NCBI GenBank assembly: GCA_046328225.1
Contig: JAXLWZ010000001.1
Location: forward strand, 1-64,000
Origin: Amarobacillus sp046328225
Lineage (GTDB): Bacteria; Chloroflexota; Dehalococcoidia; Tepidiformales; Tepidiformaceae
DNA length: 64,000 nucleotides
Reading direction: 5' to 3'
Shown: one piece after another, positions 16,060 through 23,594 of the stretch
Numbering within the stretch: the first letter of the stretch is position 1
How the letters are laid out: each line of letters opens with the position of its first letter
Notes under the pieces: model-generated
Told to the model about the DNA's origin: nothing
What the model saw: only the letters and a program-made list of their open reading frames with translations
Database searches by the model: none
Position numbers and translations under genes: made by a program

Positions 16060-16527
16060 TCACGCGGTCACGGGCGTGGCCACCAGCGGCCAGACGATCA
16101 TCGTGCGCGGCGGCTGCACGTCGGGCGGCGTGAGGTAGTACTCCCACATCGAGGCCGCACCCGCGAGATGCCGCTCCACCATCCACGTCTGCATCGCCTC
16201 GTAGGCCTGGGGAACGGTGTCGTAGGCGCCTTCGTGCATGGTGACGACGGCATCGCCGCCGGGGAGCGTGCCCGGCTGCACGCGGCCGTGTCCGGTGATC
16301 GGCGCGTGCACAGTGAAGCCGGCCTCGAGGATGACGTTCTCGCCCGCGGGCGTGTAGCGGCCGAACGCTTTCGCATCGCCGGCGATGGCGCCGATGGGGC
16401 CGAGATAGGCCATGACTTCGCCGAAGATCGGGCCCATCTGCTGGCTGATCGCGTCCCACGGACAGGTCACCGTGATGGCCGCCGTCAGCTCCGGTTCGAG
16501 GGTCGTGCGTTCGATCTCGTATGTCAT
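16060..16527 (-). CDS. GyrI-like small-molecule-binding protein
   Basis: 155 residues matching the GyrI/SHS2 effector-binding fold seen in AraC and MerR regulators such as Rob and BmrR. It opens with a YEIERTTLEP strand and has the family-like GEVMAYLGPIGAIAGD helix, GFTVHAPITGHGRVQPGTLPGG and TMHEGAYDTVPQAYEAMQTWM, where Glu in the HEGxYD motif contacts cationic ligands in homologues. There is no DNA-binding domain. The start is ATG 16527, with CGGAGG 6 nt upstream. It lies just upstream of, and is likely cotranscribed with, the split hydrolase gene. Confidence 0.82.
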   Translation of the reverse strand: MTYEIERTTLEPELTAAITVTCPWDAISQQMGPIFGEVMAYLGPIGAIAGDAKAFGRYTPAGENVILEAGFTVHAPITGHGRVQPGTLPGGDAVVTMHEGAYDTVPQAYEAMQTWMVERHLAGAASMWEYYLTPPDVQPPRTMIVWPLVATPVTA

Positions 16528-16659
16528 CGCAACCTCCGGGGGACCACAGAACAGTGTCCCCCGGGGGCGCCGCGGCGGGCAGGGCCATCCGGACCAGCGC
16601 GGCCGGGCCTATCGTGGCGAAGGCGTGGCGAGGCAGCCGCGCCGCGATTCGCCCGCCCG

Positions 16660-17919
16660 CTACGGCTCGTATCGAACGAAGGCGAGGCAGCTGTTCTGGC
16701 CGCCGAAGCCGAAGCTGTTCTTCAGCGCCGCGCGCACATCGGCCTTGCGCGCCACGTTCGGCACGTAGTCAAGGTCGCAGGCAGGGTCGGGCGTTTCCTG
16801 GTTGATGGTGGGATGGATGGTGCCCGTCAGGATCGTCTTAATGGTCGCGACCGTTTCCATGCCGCCGCTGGCGCCGAGGCCGTGGCCGATCATGCTCTTG
16901 GTGGCGCTGATGGGGACGCGGTAGGCGCCTTCACCGAAGACGCGCTTGATCGCCGCCGTCTCCGCCGCGTCGCCCAGGTCGGTGCTCGTGGCGTGCGCGT
17001 TGATGTAGCCGATGTCCGAAGGCGAAAGGCCCGCGTCGGCGAGCGCTTCGAGCATCGCCCGCATGGCGCCGTCGCCGTCCTCGGCGGGCGCGACCACGTG
17101 GTAGGCGTCGTTCGTGCAGCCGAAACCGGCGAGTTCGGCGAGGATGGTCGCGCCGCGGGCCTTCGCGTGCGCCTCCGTTTCGAGCACGAGCGCGCCCGCG
17201 CCCTCGCAGGGGACGAAGCCGTCGCGGTTCGCGTCGAAAGGCCGGCTGGCGCGCGCGGGGTCGTCGTTCCGGGTCGAAAGCGCGCGCATGACGGAGAAGC
17301 CGGCGAGGCCGAGCTCGCTGATCGCGGCTTCACACCCGCCCGTGATGACGACGTCGGCGCGGCCGGCGCGGATGACCATGGCAGCTTCGCCGATGGCCTG
17401 CGTCCCCGCCGCGCAGGCCGTGACAATCGTGCCGTTATACCCCTTGAGCCCGAACTGGAGCGCGACCTGCGCCGCCGCCATGTTCCCCAGCGTCTTCGCC
17501 ATATAGAGGGGGTCGAGCTTCATCCCGCCGCGCGTGAAGAGCGTCTGCGCGGCCTCCTGCATATCCGGGTAGCCGCCGCCCCCGTTGCCGATGAGCACGC
17601 CCACGCGGTTCCGGTCTTCGCGTTCGAAATCAAGGCCCGACTGCTGGATGGCCTCGGCCGCGCTCGCGACCATGAACTGGGCGAAGCGCGGCATGCGGCG
17701 AATGGCCTTGCGGTCGAGGAAGGCCGGGGGCTCGAACGCCTTCACTTCGCCACCGATCTGGCAGGGGAAGGCGGAGGCGTCGATGAGGGTGAACGGGGCG
17801 ACGCCCGAGCGGCCTTCGGTGAGGGCCTCGAAGAAGGCATCGGCCGAATTGCCAAGGGGAGTGACGGCGCCGATGCCGGTTACCACCACGCGGGTCCGCG
17901 AACGCAAGGTCGAGTTCAT
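16660..17919 (-). CDS. fabF: Beta-ketoacyl-ACP synthase II
   Basis: 419 residues, full length. It condenses malonyl-ACP with acyl-ACP in fatty-acid elongation. The catalytic triad is complete: Cys169 in VTACAAGTQ, His309 in NAHATSTDLGD and His346 in MIGHGLGASGG. NSFGFGGQNSCLAF near the C-terminus is the glycine-rich loop. It stands alone, without acpP, fabD or fabG, so it may be a second or dispersed KAS. ATG 17919 has TAACCT exactly 6 nt upstream, predicting a leaderless message. Confidence 0.95.
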   Translation of the reverse strand: MNSTLRSRTRVVVTGIGAVTPLGNSADAFFEALTEGRSGVAPFTLIDASAFPCQIGGEVKAFEPPAFLDRKAIRRMPRFAQFMVASAAEAIQQSGLDFEREDRNRVGVLIGNGGGGYPDMQEAAQTLFTRGGMKLDPLYMAKTLGNMAAAQVALQFGLKGYNGTIVTACAAGTQAIGEAAMVIRAGRADVVITGGCEAAISELGLAGFSVMRALSTRNDDPARASRPFDANRDGFVPCEGAGALVLETEAHAKARGATILAELAGFGCTNDAYHVVAPAEDGDGAMRAMLEALADAGLSPSDIGYINAHATSTDLGDAAETAAIKRVFGEGAYRVPISATKSMIGHGLGASGGMETVATIKTILTGTIHPTINQETPDPACDLDYVPNVARKADVRAALKNSFGFGGQNSCLAFVRYEP

Positions 17920-17925
17920 CTCGCA

Positions 17926-17931
17926 AGGTTA
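17926..17931 (-). promoter_or_regulatory. -10 hexamer, predicted leaderless promoter of fabF
   Basis: TAACCT on the minus strand, exactly 6 nt before ATG 17919. Confidence 0.55.
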
Positions 17932-18025
17932 CAGGTCCGCGCGAAAGTGCGGGAGTGCGTGTGCTGGTTCATGTCGTTGCTCAGTGGAAGCGACCGAGCT
18001 AACTGCTCAGTGAGTATGTCCCCTC

Positions 18026-18128
18026 ATGGGGAATGGGCTGACGTTGACCGCGAAGGATGAACGACGAGTCGAAGTGTTGAACCGCGTGCTCGCGGGCCAG
18101 CTGGGCATGGCGGAGGCTGTGGCCACAC
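18026..18128 (+). pseudogene. Transposase N-terminal fragment (ISNCY-like), interrupted by a heptad element
   Basis: About 34 residues beginning MGNGLTLTAKDERRVEVL and continuing NRVLAGQLGMAEAVA resemble the N-terminal helix-turn-helix of ISNCY/IS1202-type transposases (LTLTxKEQxRLxVLNxVLxGxxxxxEAA). The similarity is from memory of the family. The frame then runs into heptad element E7 and no transposase remainder follows. The upstream TATGTCCCCTCATGGGG could be part of a terminal repeat. Confidence 0.5.
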
Positions 18129-18129
18129 G

Positions 18130-18210
18130 CGGTCACGTCGCCCCCTCCGGGGTTGCCCCCGCCTCGAGCCTCGAACCTCGCGCCTCGCGCCCCTTTTCTC
18201 CTTTCTCTCA
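18130..18210. repeat. Heptad element E7 (type II core - CCTCGAR - TCTCCTT)
   Basis: The core reads, in reverse, GGGGCAACCCCGGAGGGGGC then GACGTGACCGCG and GTGGCCAC, nearly identical to the E13 core. The arm is CCTCGAG, CCTCGAA, CCTCGCG x2 (18162-18189), then CCCCTTT, TCTCCTT, TCTCTCA. It ends on the stop codon (18208-18210) of the HEAT-repeat gene. The opposite arm is missing. Confidence 0.85.
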
Positions 18211-19182
18211 CCGCGCCGCAGCGCGGGCCCCCGCTCCCTCCAGCGCGCGCAGGGCCGTGTCCGTGGGCGCGAGGACGGCCGTCGGTGCGGCGATGCCTTC
18301 GAGCGCGTGGAGCACGGTGGCCACCTCCGGGGGCGCCGTGGTACCGACCACCGAAAGCACGTGGTGGGCGCCTTCGCGCAGCCATGCCGAATCAGACCGG
18401 CGCAAGAGCAGCCGCAACAGCGGGAGCAGGCAGGCCGGGCCGATGGCGATGAGCGCCTCCGCCGCGAGCCAGCGCACGCCCGCATCGTCGTCCATGAGCG
18501 CCGTCGCCAGTGCGCCGGCGCTGGTGGGATCGTGGAGGTCCGCGAGCACGCGCGCGGCTTCCCAACGGAGGCCCTCGTTGCCCGTTTCGAGCGCGCGCAC
18601 GGCCTGCGCGGTGGCCGCGGCACCCGTGGCGGCGAGTGCTTCGCGTGCTTCCCGCCGCCGCCGGGGCGATTCCGAACGGAGCTGTTCGACGTATGCCGCG
18701 ACGACGGCCGGGTCGGGCGAGACCCAGCGCGCCGGCACGATGCCCGGGAGCGGCGCGCCCGCCGGCGGCAGCCCGCGCGCGGCCGTGATGTGCGTCACGG
18801 GGAGTCCGAAGCGGCGGCGCGCCTGCGACACGAGGTCGGCGCGCAGCCAGGCCGAGACCCCGCGGGCGAGGGTGACGATGATGAGGGCATCGTATCCGGG
18901 GTGTTCGCGCAGCTCGTCGGCGATGGCGAGCAGGGGGACGCGGCCGCCCGCCACCGTGCGCACGACGGCCGCGCCGGTGCGTTCGAAGGCCGCGCGCGCC
19001 TCCGCGGCACGTGCACGCGCGGCGGCGATGGTCTCGCTATCCTCCCACGTGAAGCGCTGAACGGGCGCCGCGGGGACGAGGATGGCGAACTCGGCGGCGG
19101 CGTCCCGGGCGACGATGGCGCGCACTTCGCGCTGTAGTTCGGGGCTGATGGCGGTCTGGTGGGCGACGACGAGATAGCGCAC
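18208..19182 (-). CDS. HEAT-repeat protein with N-terminal alpha/beta domain
   Basis: 324 residues. Residues 1 to about 140 look like an alpha/beta nucleotide-binding-like domain (RYLVVAHQTAISPELQREV, then FAILVPAAPVQRF and YDALIIVTLARGVSAWL), possibly related to universal stress proteins or a flavodoxin-like fold. Residues about 170-305 carry four HEAT/PBS-type helical repeats, e.g. GNEGLRWEAARVLADLHDP, MDDDAGVRWLAAEALIAIG and SDSAWLREGAHHVLSVVG. Such repeats mediate protein contacts. GTG 19182 follows GGAGGTG at good Shine-Dalgarno spacing. The combination is unusual and no function is assigned. Confidence 0.72.
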   Translation of the reverse strand: MRYLVVAHQTAISPELQREVRAIVARDAAAEFAILVPAAPVQRFTWEDSETIAAARARAAEARAAFERTGAAVVRTVAGGRVPLLAIADELREHPGYDALIIVTLARGVSAWLRADLVSQARRRFGLPVTHITAARGLPPAGAPLPGIVPARWVSPDPAVVAAYVEQLRSESPRRRREAREALAATGAAATAQAVRALETGNEGLRWEAARVLADLHDPTSAGALATALMDDDAGVRWLAAEALIAIGPACLLPLLRLLLRRSDSAWLREGAHHVLSVVGTTAPPEVATVLHALEGIAAPTAVLAPTDTALRALEGAGARAAAR

Positions 19183-19381
19183 GGGGACACCTCCGGGAGT
19201 TCGGTGGTGCGCGCGGGCGGGCGAGTGCCGGGTGCGGGGCGGACGCCCGCCCGCGTGGGCCACACATCCATCGTAGGCGCGTTCGCCGCGCTCCCCGGGC
19301 GGAGGTGAAGGAGTTGTAATCCGCGCGGCCATGCCGTGGCGCCGGGAGCGCATTACCCCGCTTCGCCCCACAATATCTTCG

Positions 19382-19582
19382 ATGTCGACGGAAGTTACCG
19401 CGCCCCGTTACGCCGCCCGCTGCAAGTACCTGAAGATGACGATGGGCATCCGCGCGGGTGCGAACCTGGTCAACCTTTGCACCCATATCGTGCGCGACGG
19501 CCGGGACTGCGTCGGCCCCTTCCTCGATGACCACGAGACCCACTGCGGCCTCTGGGAGCCGAAGGAAGCCGGCGCCCGCTGA
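19382..19582 (+). CDS. Small cysteine-containing protein
   Basis: 66 residues, not recognised. It contains four Cys (in ARCKYLK, NLCTHIV, RDCVGPF and HETHCGLW) and three His, so a single zinc site is plausible. There is no signal peptide or transmembrane segment. ATG 19382 is the internal start that begins MSTEVTAPRYAARC; upstream in-frame codons to 19331 are possible but less protein-like. It lies divergent from the HEAT-repeat gene (199 nt apart) and upstream of the M23 peptidase. Confidence 0.55.
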   Translation: MSTEVTAPRYAARCKYLKMTMGIRAGANLVNLCTHIVRDGRDCVGPFLDDHETHCGLWEPKEAGAR

Positions 19583-19617
19583 CCGCGCCCGGCACTGGGA
19601 GCTTACGAACCCGCTGG

Positions 19618-19623
19618 TATGAT
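19618..19623 (+). promoter_or_regulatory. -10 hexamer, predicted leaderless promoter of the M23 peptidase
   Basis: TATGAT, exactly 6 nt before ATG 19630. This decides between the GTG at 19627 and the ATG at 19630 in favour of the ATG. Confidence 0.65.
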
Positions 19624-19629
19624 CCTGTG

Positions 19630-20571
19630 ATGCGAATCCCCCGGCGCGCGCTGTTCGCCTGGGCCGCCGGGCTCCTCGTGGGGTGCAACGGCGGCGGCGA
19701 CGACGACGCCATCGTCACCATCAGCACGCCTGCGACTTCGAACCTGCTGACGACGCCCACCGTCGCGCCGACACCGGCTCCCCCGCCCGAGATCGTGACC
19801 TCGGCCGACACCATCTTCCAGGCCGGTGCCTCGATTGTGTCCGTCGTGGGCGACCTTTCGGCCGGGTCGATTACGTTCCTCAACCGCACCTATCAGCTGA
19901 CGAAGGGCGCGCGCAGCTACTACGCGGTCATCCCCGCCGATGCCGACGACCCCGTGGGCACCCACCCCATGAAGGTGGACTTCGTCCTCAAGAACGGTTC
20001 GAAGGGTTCGATGCCGTATCAGCTCACCATCCGCAAGACGGCGTGGACGGTGGATTCGATCACGGTCGGCCCGCAGCTCGCGCCGCTGCTCGATCCGAAA
20101 GTGCAGGCGGCCGAGCTCACGATGCTGCGGGGCATCTATAGCCAGTACACGCCCGAGAAGCTCTGGGACGGCTCCTGGGCGCTGCCCATCGGCGGCGATG
20201 TGACCACCCGCTTCGGCGAGGAGCGTTCGTACAACGGCGCGCCCGTCTCCGGCCACCACAGCGGCACGGACCTCGGCGCGGCCTCGGGGACGCCCGTCGG
20301 CGCCACGAACTCCGGGCGCGTGGCGATGGCGCGGCAGGTCCAGCTTCGCGGCAACATGGTCATCCTCGATCACGGCGGCGGGCTCTTCTCGGGGTACGCG
20401 CACATGTCCTCATTCGCCGTGGCCGAAGGCGAAATGGTGCGCCAGGGTGACCCCCTCGGCTTCGTCGGCAGCACCGGCCTGAGCACGGGCGCGCACCTGC
20501 ACTGGGAAATGGCCGCCGGCGCCATCCTCGTGGACCCCTACCGCTTCACCGACGGCAGTAACGGGTTTTAG
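19630..20571 (+). CDS. M23 (LytM-type) peptidase lipoprotein
   Basis: 313 residues. The signal ends in lipobox LLVGC (Cys19), followed by an acidic and Pro/Thr linker. Residues about 60-140 form a beta domain ahead of the peptidase. The LytM metallopeptidase domain (about 190-305) is complete: GHHSGTDLG gives the HxxxD zinc ligands, and LSTGAHLHWEM gives the HxH motif. GNMVILDHGGGLFSGYAHM is the typical strand between them. It should cleave peptidoglycan cross-bridges at the outer cell surface or activate other hydrolases. Heptad element E8 starts on the last base of the stop codon. Confidence 0.92.
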   Translation: MRIPRRALFAWAAGLLVGCNGGGDDDAIVTISTPATSNLLTTPTVAPTPAPPPEIVTSADTIFQAGASIVSVVGDLSAGSITFLNRTYQLTKGARSYYAVIPADADDPVGTHPMKVDFVLKNGSKGSMPYQLTIRKTAWTVDSITVGPQLAPLLDPKVQAAELTMLRGIYSQYTPEKLWDGSWALPIGGDVTTRFGEERSYNGAPVSGHHSGTDLGAASGTPVGATNSGRVAMARQVQLRGNMVILDHGGGLFSGYAHMSSFAVAEGEMVRQGDPLGFVGSTGLSTGAHLHWEMAAGAILVDPYRFTDGSNGF

Positions 20572-20699
20572 TTCCCAGTGGTCAGTTCCCAGTTCCCAGC
20601 CGGCAACCCCGGCGCGAGTATGCTCCCCGTGGGGTAGCCCCAGCCTCGAACCTCGAATCCTGAGCCCCGTTTCTCTTTCCTCTTTTCTCTTTTCTCAGC
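20571..20699. repeat. Heptad element E8, type example (GTTCCCA - core - CCTCGAA - TCTCTTT)
   Basis: Left arm: GTTCCCA, GTGGTCA, GTTCCCA x2 (20571-20598). The core has GGCAACCCCGG and CCCCGTGGGGTAGCCCC. Right arm: CCTCGAA x2, TCCTGAG, CCCCGTT, TCTCTTT, CCTCTTT, TCTCTTT, TCTCAGC (20644-20699), in one continuous 7-bp phase. It spans the gap between two convergent stop codons exactly. Confidence 0.92.
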
Positions 20700-21108
20700 T
20701 CGGGCGCCCGGCCGCGACTCGGAAAGGCAGCCGCCTCTCGACCATTTCCGGGCCGGCGCCGGCACGAATAGCGACGATGTAGCCTCCGGCGCGGGCGATG
20801 GAGACAGGCACGTTCGCGGCCATCTGCGCGAGCTGGGTCGAACCGGGCGGCAACGTCGGCGGGCGGCCGACGTTCATCTGCCCCTCGATGCGCACGAGCT
20901 CCTGCCCGTCGTCATCCTCGACGCGCACGAGCACGGGCGCGGCCTTGTTCGTTTCGTCCCAGCCAAAGCGGACGCCGAACGCCACGGCCAACCGCAACGC
21001 CGCCGGGAACGCGGGCGCGAAAGTCGTCTCCCAGCCGCCGCCCATGATGTACATCTTCCCGTTCACGGCCTCGGCGTAGTCACAGATGAGCGCGTAATCG
21101 ATATCCAT
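20695..21108 (-). CDS. DUF6941 family protein
   Basis: 137 residues. The opening MDIDYALICDYAEAVNGKMYI then MGGGWETTFAP is the hallmark of DUF6941, a small uncharacterised family seen in actinobacteria and Chloroflexota. It is predicted beta-rich, with alternating strands around VRFGWDETNKAAPVLVRV and ARAGGYIVAIRAG, and has no signal peptide. ATG 21108 has AGGAG 7 nt upstream. It is bordered on both sides by heptad elements (E8 and E9) and its stop lies inside the last unit of E8. No function is known. Confidence 0.75.
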   Translation of the reverse strand: MDIDYALICDYAEAVNGKMYIMGGGWETTFAPAFPAALRLAVAFGVRFGWDETNKAAPVLVRVEDDDGQELVRIEGQMNVGRPPTLPPGSTQLAQMAANVPVSIARAGGYIVAIRAGAGPEMVERRLPFRVAAGRPS

Positions 21109-21124
21109 GGGGCTCCTGGGGGGA

Positions 21125-21255
21125 GAGAAAAGAGAAAGGAGGAAAGAGAAGAGGGGCTAGAGGTTCGAGGCTCGAGGCTCAAGGCGGGGGCTACCCCCAG
21201 GGAGCCTGGCTCCCCCGGGGTAGCCCCTGGGAACTGGGAACTGGGAGCTGGGAAC
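21125..21255. repeat. Heptad element E9 (reverse of E8 order)
   Basis: Left arm: GAGAAAA, GAGAAAG, GAGGAAA, GAGAAGA, GGGGCTA, GAGGTTC, GAGGCTC x2 (21125-21180). The core has GGGGCTACCCCC and CCCCCGGGGTAGCCCC. Right arm: TGGGAAC x2, TGGGAGC, TGGGAAC (21228-21255). It ends on the first base of the PCuAC stop codon. Confidence 0.92.
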
Positions 21256-22241
21256 TAGCGGCCCATGCCGCTCGCGCCCATCTCGACGACGTTCGCCTTC
21301 ACCTTGACCTCGCCCGCCTTCTGGAAGACGAGGGTCAGTTCGAGCGTTTCGCCGACCTTGATTTCGCGCTTCACGTTCATGAGCATGATGTGATAGCCGC
21401 CGGGCTTGAGTTCGGCCGTGCCATTGGCCGGGACGTCGATGCCCTCGACCTTCTGCATCTTCGACGTCGAACCCTGGGTCACCGTTTCGTGCACCTCGAC
21501 GGTGCCGGCGATGGCCGAATCGATCTTCGCGGCGACGAGCCGGTCGGCGGCGCCGCTGTTGGCGATGGTCATGAAGACGCCCGTGACGTCGTTCGTGGTG
21601 GCGCGCGCGAAGGCGTCCTTGACGGTGATGGCCGCCGTCGTTGCCATGCCGCCCCCGCTGCCGGCGCCGGGGCCGGGGCCGCCGCCCATGTTCATGCCGG
21701 GCATGCCCGCACCCACGGCCACGACGGGCGCCTTCAGCTTCACTTCGCCGGCCTTTTCGAAGACGACCGTGACGTCGAGCGTCTCGCCTTCCTTAATCTC
21801 ACGCTTCACGTTCATGAGCATGATGTGATAGCCGCCGGACTTGAGTTCGGCGCTGCCATTGGCCGGGATATCGACACCCGCGACCTTCTGCATCTTCGAA
21901 GTCGCGCCCTGCGTCACCGTCTCGTGCACTTCGACGGTGCCCGCGATGGAGGAATCGACCTTCGCATTGACCAGGCGGTCGGCGGTCGAGCCGCTGTTCT
22001 TGATGGTCATGAAGATGGCGCTCACGTCATTGGTCGTGGCGCGAGCGAACGGGTTTTCGATGGAGATAGTGCCGGCCACGGCCGCGGGCGAGGCCCCGCC
22101 CTTGGTCGCGGTGGCGGCGGGTTGCGTGGCTTCGCCGCCGTCGTCTTCGTCGTCATCGCCGCCGCAGGCCGCAAAGGCGGTCATCGCGCCGATGGCGACC
22201 AGGCCGGCCGCCAGCAGGCGGAGATGGGAAAAGCGGTTCAT
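21255..22241 (-). CDS. Copper chaperone PCuAC lipoprotein with two tandem domains
   Basis: 328 residues. Signal with lipobox AFAAC, an Asp/Glu-rich stretch, then two PCuAC domains (about residues 58-175 and 200-320). Each carries the Cu(I) motif H...M...HxM: VHETVTQG, TSKMQKV and GYHIMLMNVKREI. The domains are close to identical over long stretches, which indicates recent internal duplication. PCuAC delivers Cu(I) to the CuA centre or to SCO for cytochrome c oxidase assembly. The ATG overlaps the SCO stop by 4 nt (ATGA), so the two are translationally coupled. The linker between the domains is Gly/Met rich (GMPGMNMGGGPGPG), possibly another copper site. Confidence 0.92.
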   Translation of the reverse strand: MNRFSHLRLLAAGLVAIGAMTAFAACGGDDDEDDGGEATQPAATATKGGASPAAVAGTISIENPFARATTNDVSAIFMTIKNSGSTADRLVNAKVDSSIAGTVEVHETVTQGATSKMQKVAGVDIPANGSAELKSGGYHIMLMNVKREIKEGETLDVTVVFEKAGEVKLKAPVVAVGAGMPGMNMGGGPGPGAGSGGGMATTAAITVKDAFARATTNDVTGVFMTIANSGAADRLVAAKIDSAIAGTVEVHETVTQGSTSKMQKVEGIDVPANGTAELKPGGYHIMLMNVKREIKVGETLELTLVFQKAGEVKVKANVVEMGASGMGR

Positions 22242-22882
22242 TTCTTGGGTTCCTTCCATCCAACGTTCACGAGCAGCGGGAGGTCGTGCTTCCAGTCTTC
22301 CTGGGTGATGCCCGAGGGGTAGACCAGGTGCGCGACGTTGTCCTTCGTGAAGGCCGCCATCCAGGCAGCGTGGCTCACGACATAGTTGCCGGGGCTCGTG
22401 GGGGTCTGGGTGCTTCGTTCCATGCCGAGGTCGTCCTCGAGCTTGAACATCTGCGCCTCGGTGCCGGTGATACCGATGAAGGTCGGGTCGAAGTGGTCCA
22501 GCCACTCGCGCAGCGCCTGCGGGGTGTCGCGGGCCGGGTCGGCCGTGGCGAACACCACCTTGAGCTTCGCCTTCACGGCGGGGTCGATATCGCGCAGCGC
22601 GCGGGAAAGTTCGTACATGTGCGTCGGACAGATGTCCGGGCAGTGCGTGTAGCCGATGTAGAGCAGGGTGATGTACCCCTCGGTCTCCTTCTGGAGGTCG
22701 AACGGCTTGCCATCGGTGCCGGTGAAGACGCCGCCGGGCTTCTCCGGTGGCGGCGAAATCTGGACGCCCCAGTATTCGGGCGCGGGTTCTTCTTTCTTGT
22801 CCGAACAGGCCGCGCCGAAGGCGAAGAGGGCCGCGGCCGCGAGGAGGAGCAGCGAAAGCCGCCTCCATCCGGAGATGATCAT
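22238..22882 (-). CDS. SCO1/SenC/PrrC copper chaperone lipoprotein
   Basis: 214 residues. Lipobox FGAAC (Cys26) anchors it to the membrane. The thioredoxin-like fold carries the Cu ligands Cys81 and Cys85 in THCPDICPTHM, and His171 in VVSHAAWM, the full SCO set. VVFATADPARDTPQALREWL is the conserved middle motif. SCO proteins reduce or metallate the CuA site of cytochrome oxidase subunit II. It is upstream of and overlaps the PCuAC gene, and downstream of a lipoprotein and a His-rich membrane protein. No cox genes are in the window, so the target oxidase is elsewhere. Confidence 0.93.
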   Translation of the reverse strand: MIISGWRRLSLLLLAAAALFAFGAACSDKKEEPAPEYWGVQISPPPEKPGGVFTGTDGKPFDLQKETEGYITLLYIGYTHCPDICPTHMYELSRALRDIDPAVKAKLKVVFATADPARDTPQALREWLDHFDPTFIGITGTEAQMFKLEDDLGMERSTQTPTSPGNYVVSHAAWMAAFTKDNVAHLVYPSGITQEDWKHDLPLLVNVGWKEPKK

Positions 22883-22916
22883 GGGGTGCCTCCGCGCGGG
22901 CGCGTGCCCGCGGTGT

Positions 22917-23372
22917 TCAGTGCGAATGCGTCGCGCCGGCTTCCGTCTTCATGCCCGCCTCGTGGTAGAGGTACTCCCACGCGGCGCCGGTGAAGTCGTG
23001 CCAGGCCTTGTGCGCGGCGTTCGAAAGCTCCGTCGCCTTCTTGATGTCCGGCGTATCGGTATCGATGGCCTTCGCGAAGGTGTCCATGGCCGTGGCCATC
23101 GCCTTCGCTTTGTCCTGGAGCTCCTTCGGCCACTCCGTCGCGAGCGCGACGGCCTGGATGTGCTCCGCCGTCGTGTGCGCCGTCGCCGGCACCTTCCCGT
23201 CCTTCGTGAGCGATTCATCGAGTTCGTGGAACCCGGAATTCTCGATCAGGGCGAGACCCGCCACCGTTGCGGCCTGCTCGTCCGTCTTCGATCCGCCGCA
23301 TGCGGCGAGGGCGAAGGCGGCGAGAGTGGCAGCCGCCAGCAGGCCGGCGCGGCGCGCCAGGGATGTTCGCAT
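22917..23372 (-). CDS. Small lipoprotein of the copper cluster
   Basis: 151 residues, family not recognised. Lipobox FALAAC marks it as a lipoprotein. The mature part is predicted to be helical (four-helix-bundle-like) with His at GFHELDESL, AHTTAEHIQA, NAAHKAWHDF, YLYHEAGM and a C-terminal HSH. The His spacing suggests metal binding. ATG 23372 follows GGAGG by 6 nt; longer in-frame starts lack a signal. The order lipoprotein-SCO-PCuAC on one strand, with 35 nt to SCO, suggests one operon for copper handling. The role is inferred from context only. Confidence 0.7.
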   Translation of the reverse strand: MRTSLARRAGLLAAATLAAFALAACGGSKTDEQAATVAGLALIENSGFHELDESLTKDGKVPATAHTTAEHIQAVALATEWPKELQDKAKAMATAMDTFAKAIDTDTPDIKKATELSNAAHKAWHDFTGAAWEYLYHEAGMKTEAGATHSH

Positions 23373-23594
23373 GGGAGCCTCCAGCGGCCGCCGGTCGGCG
23401 GCATGGGTAGGGCCGGGCATCGCCGGGCCGGTCGCGAAGGGGACGACACCCGGCGCCCGGAGGGCATCGAGAGCACTGCCCGCACCCCGCGAAGGGACGG
23501 TTAATCGGGTTGGCCACGGCGGCGGCACGGCCGCGCGGCGGGGAACGAACGGGTTCATGGCATACCTTTCGTTACGAGAGCCGCGGAAACGGGG

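Noticed and set aside
15778..18060. Long plus-strand frame over the hydrolase, GyrI-like protein and fabF
   Set aside because: It crosses three recognised minus-strand genes, including all fabF catalytic motifs, and has no domain of its own.
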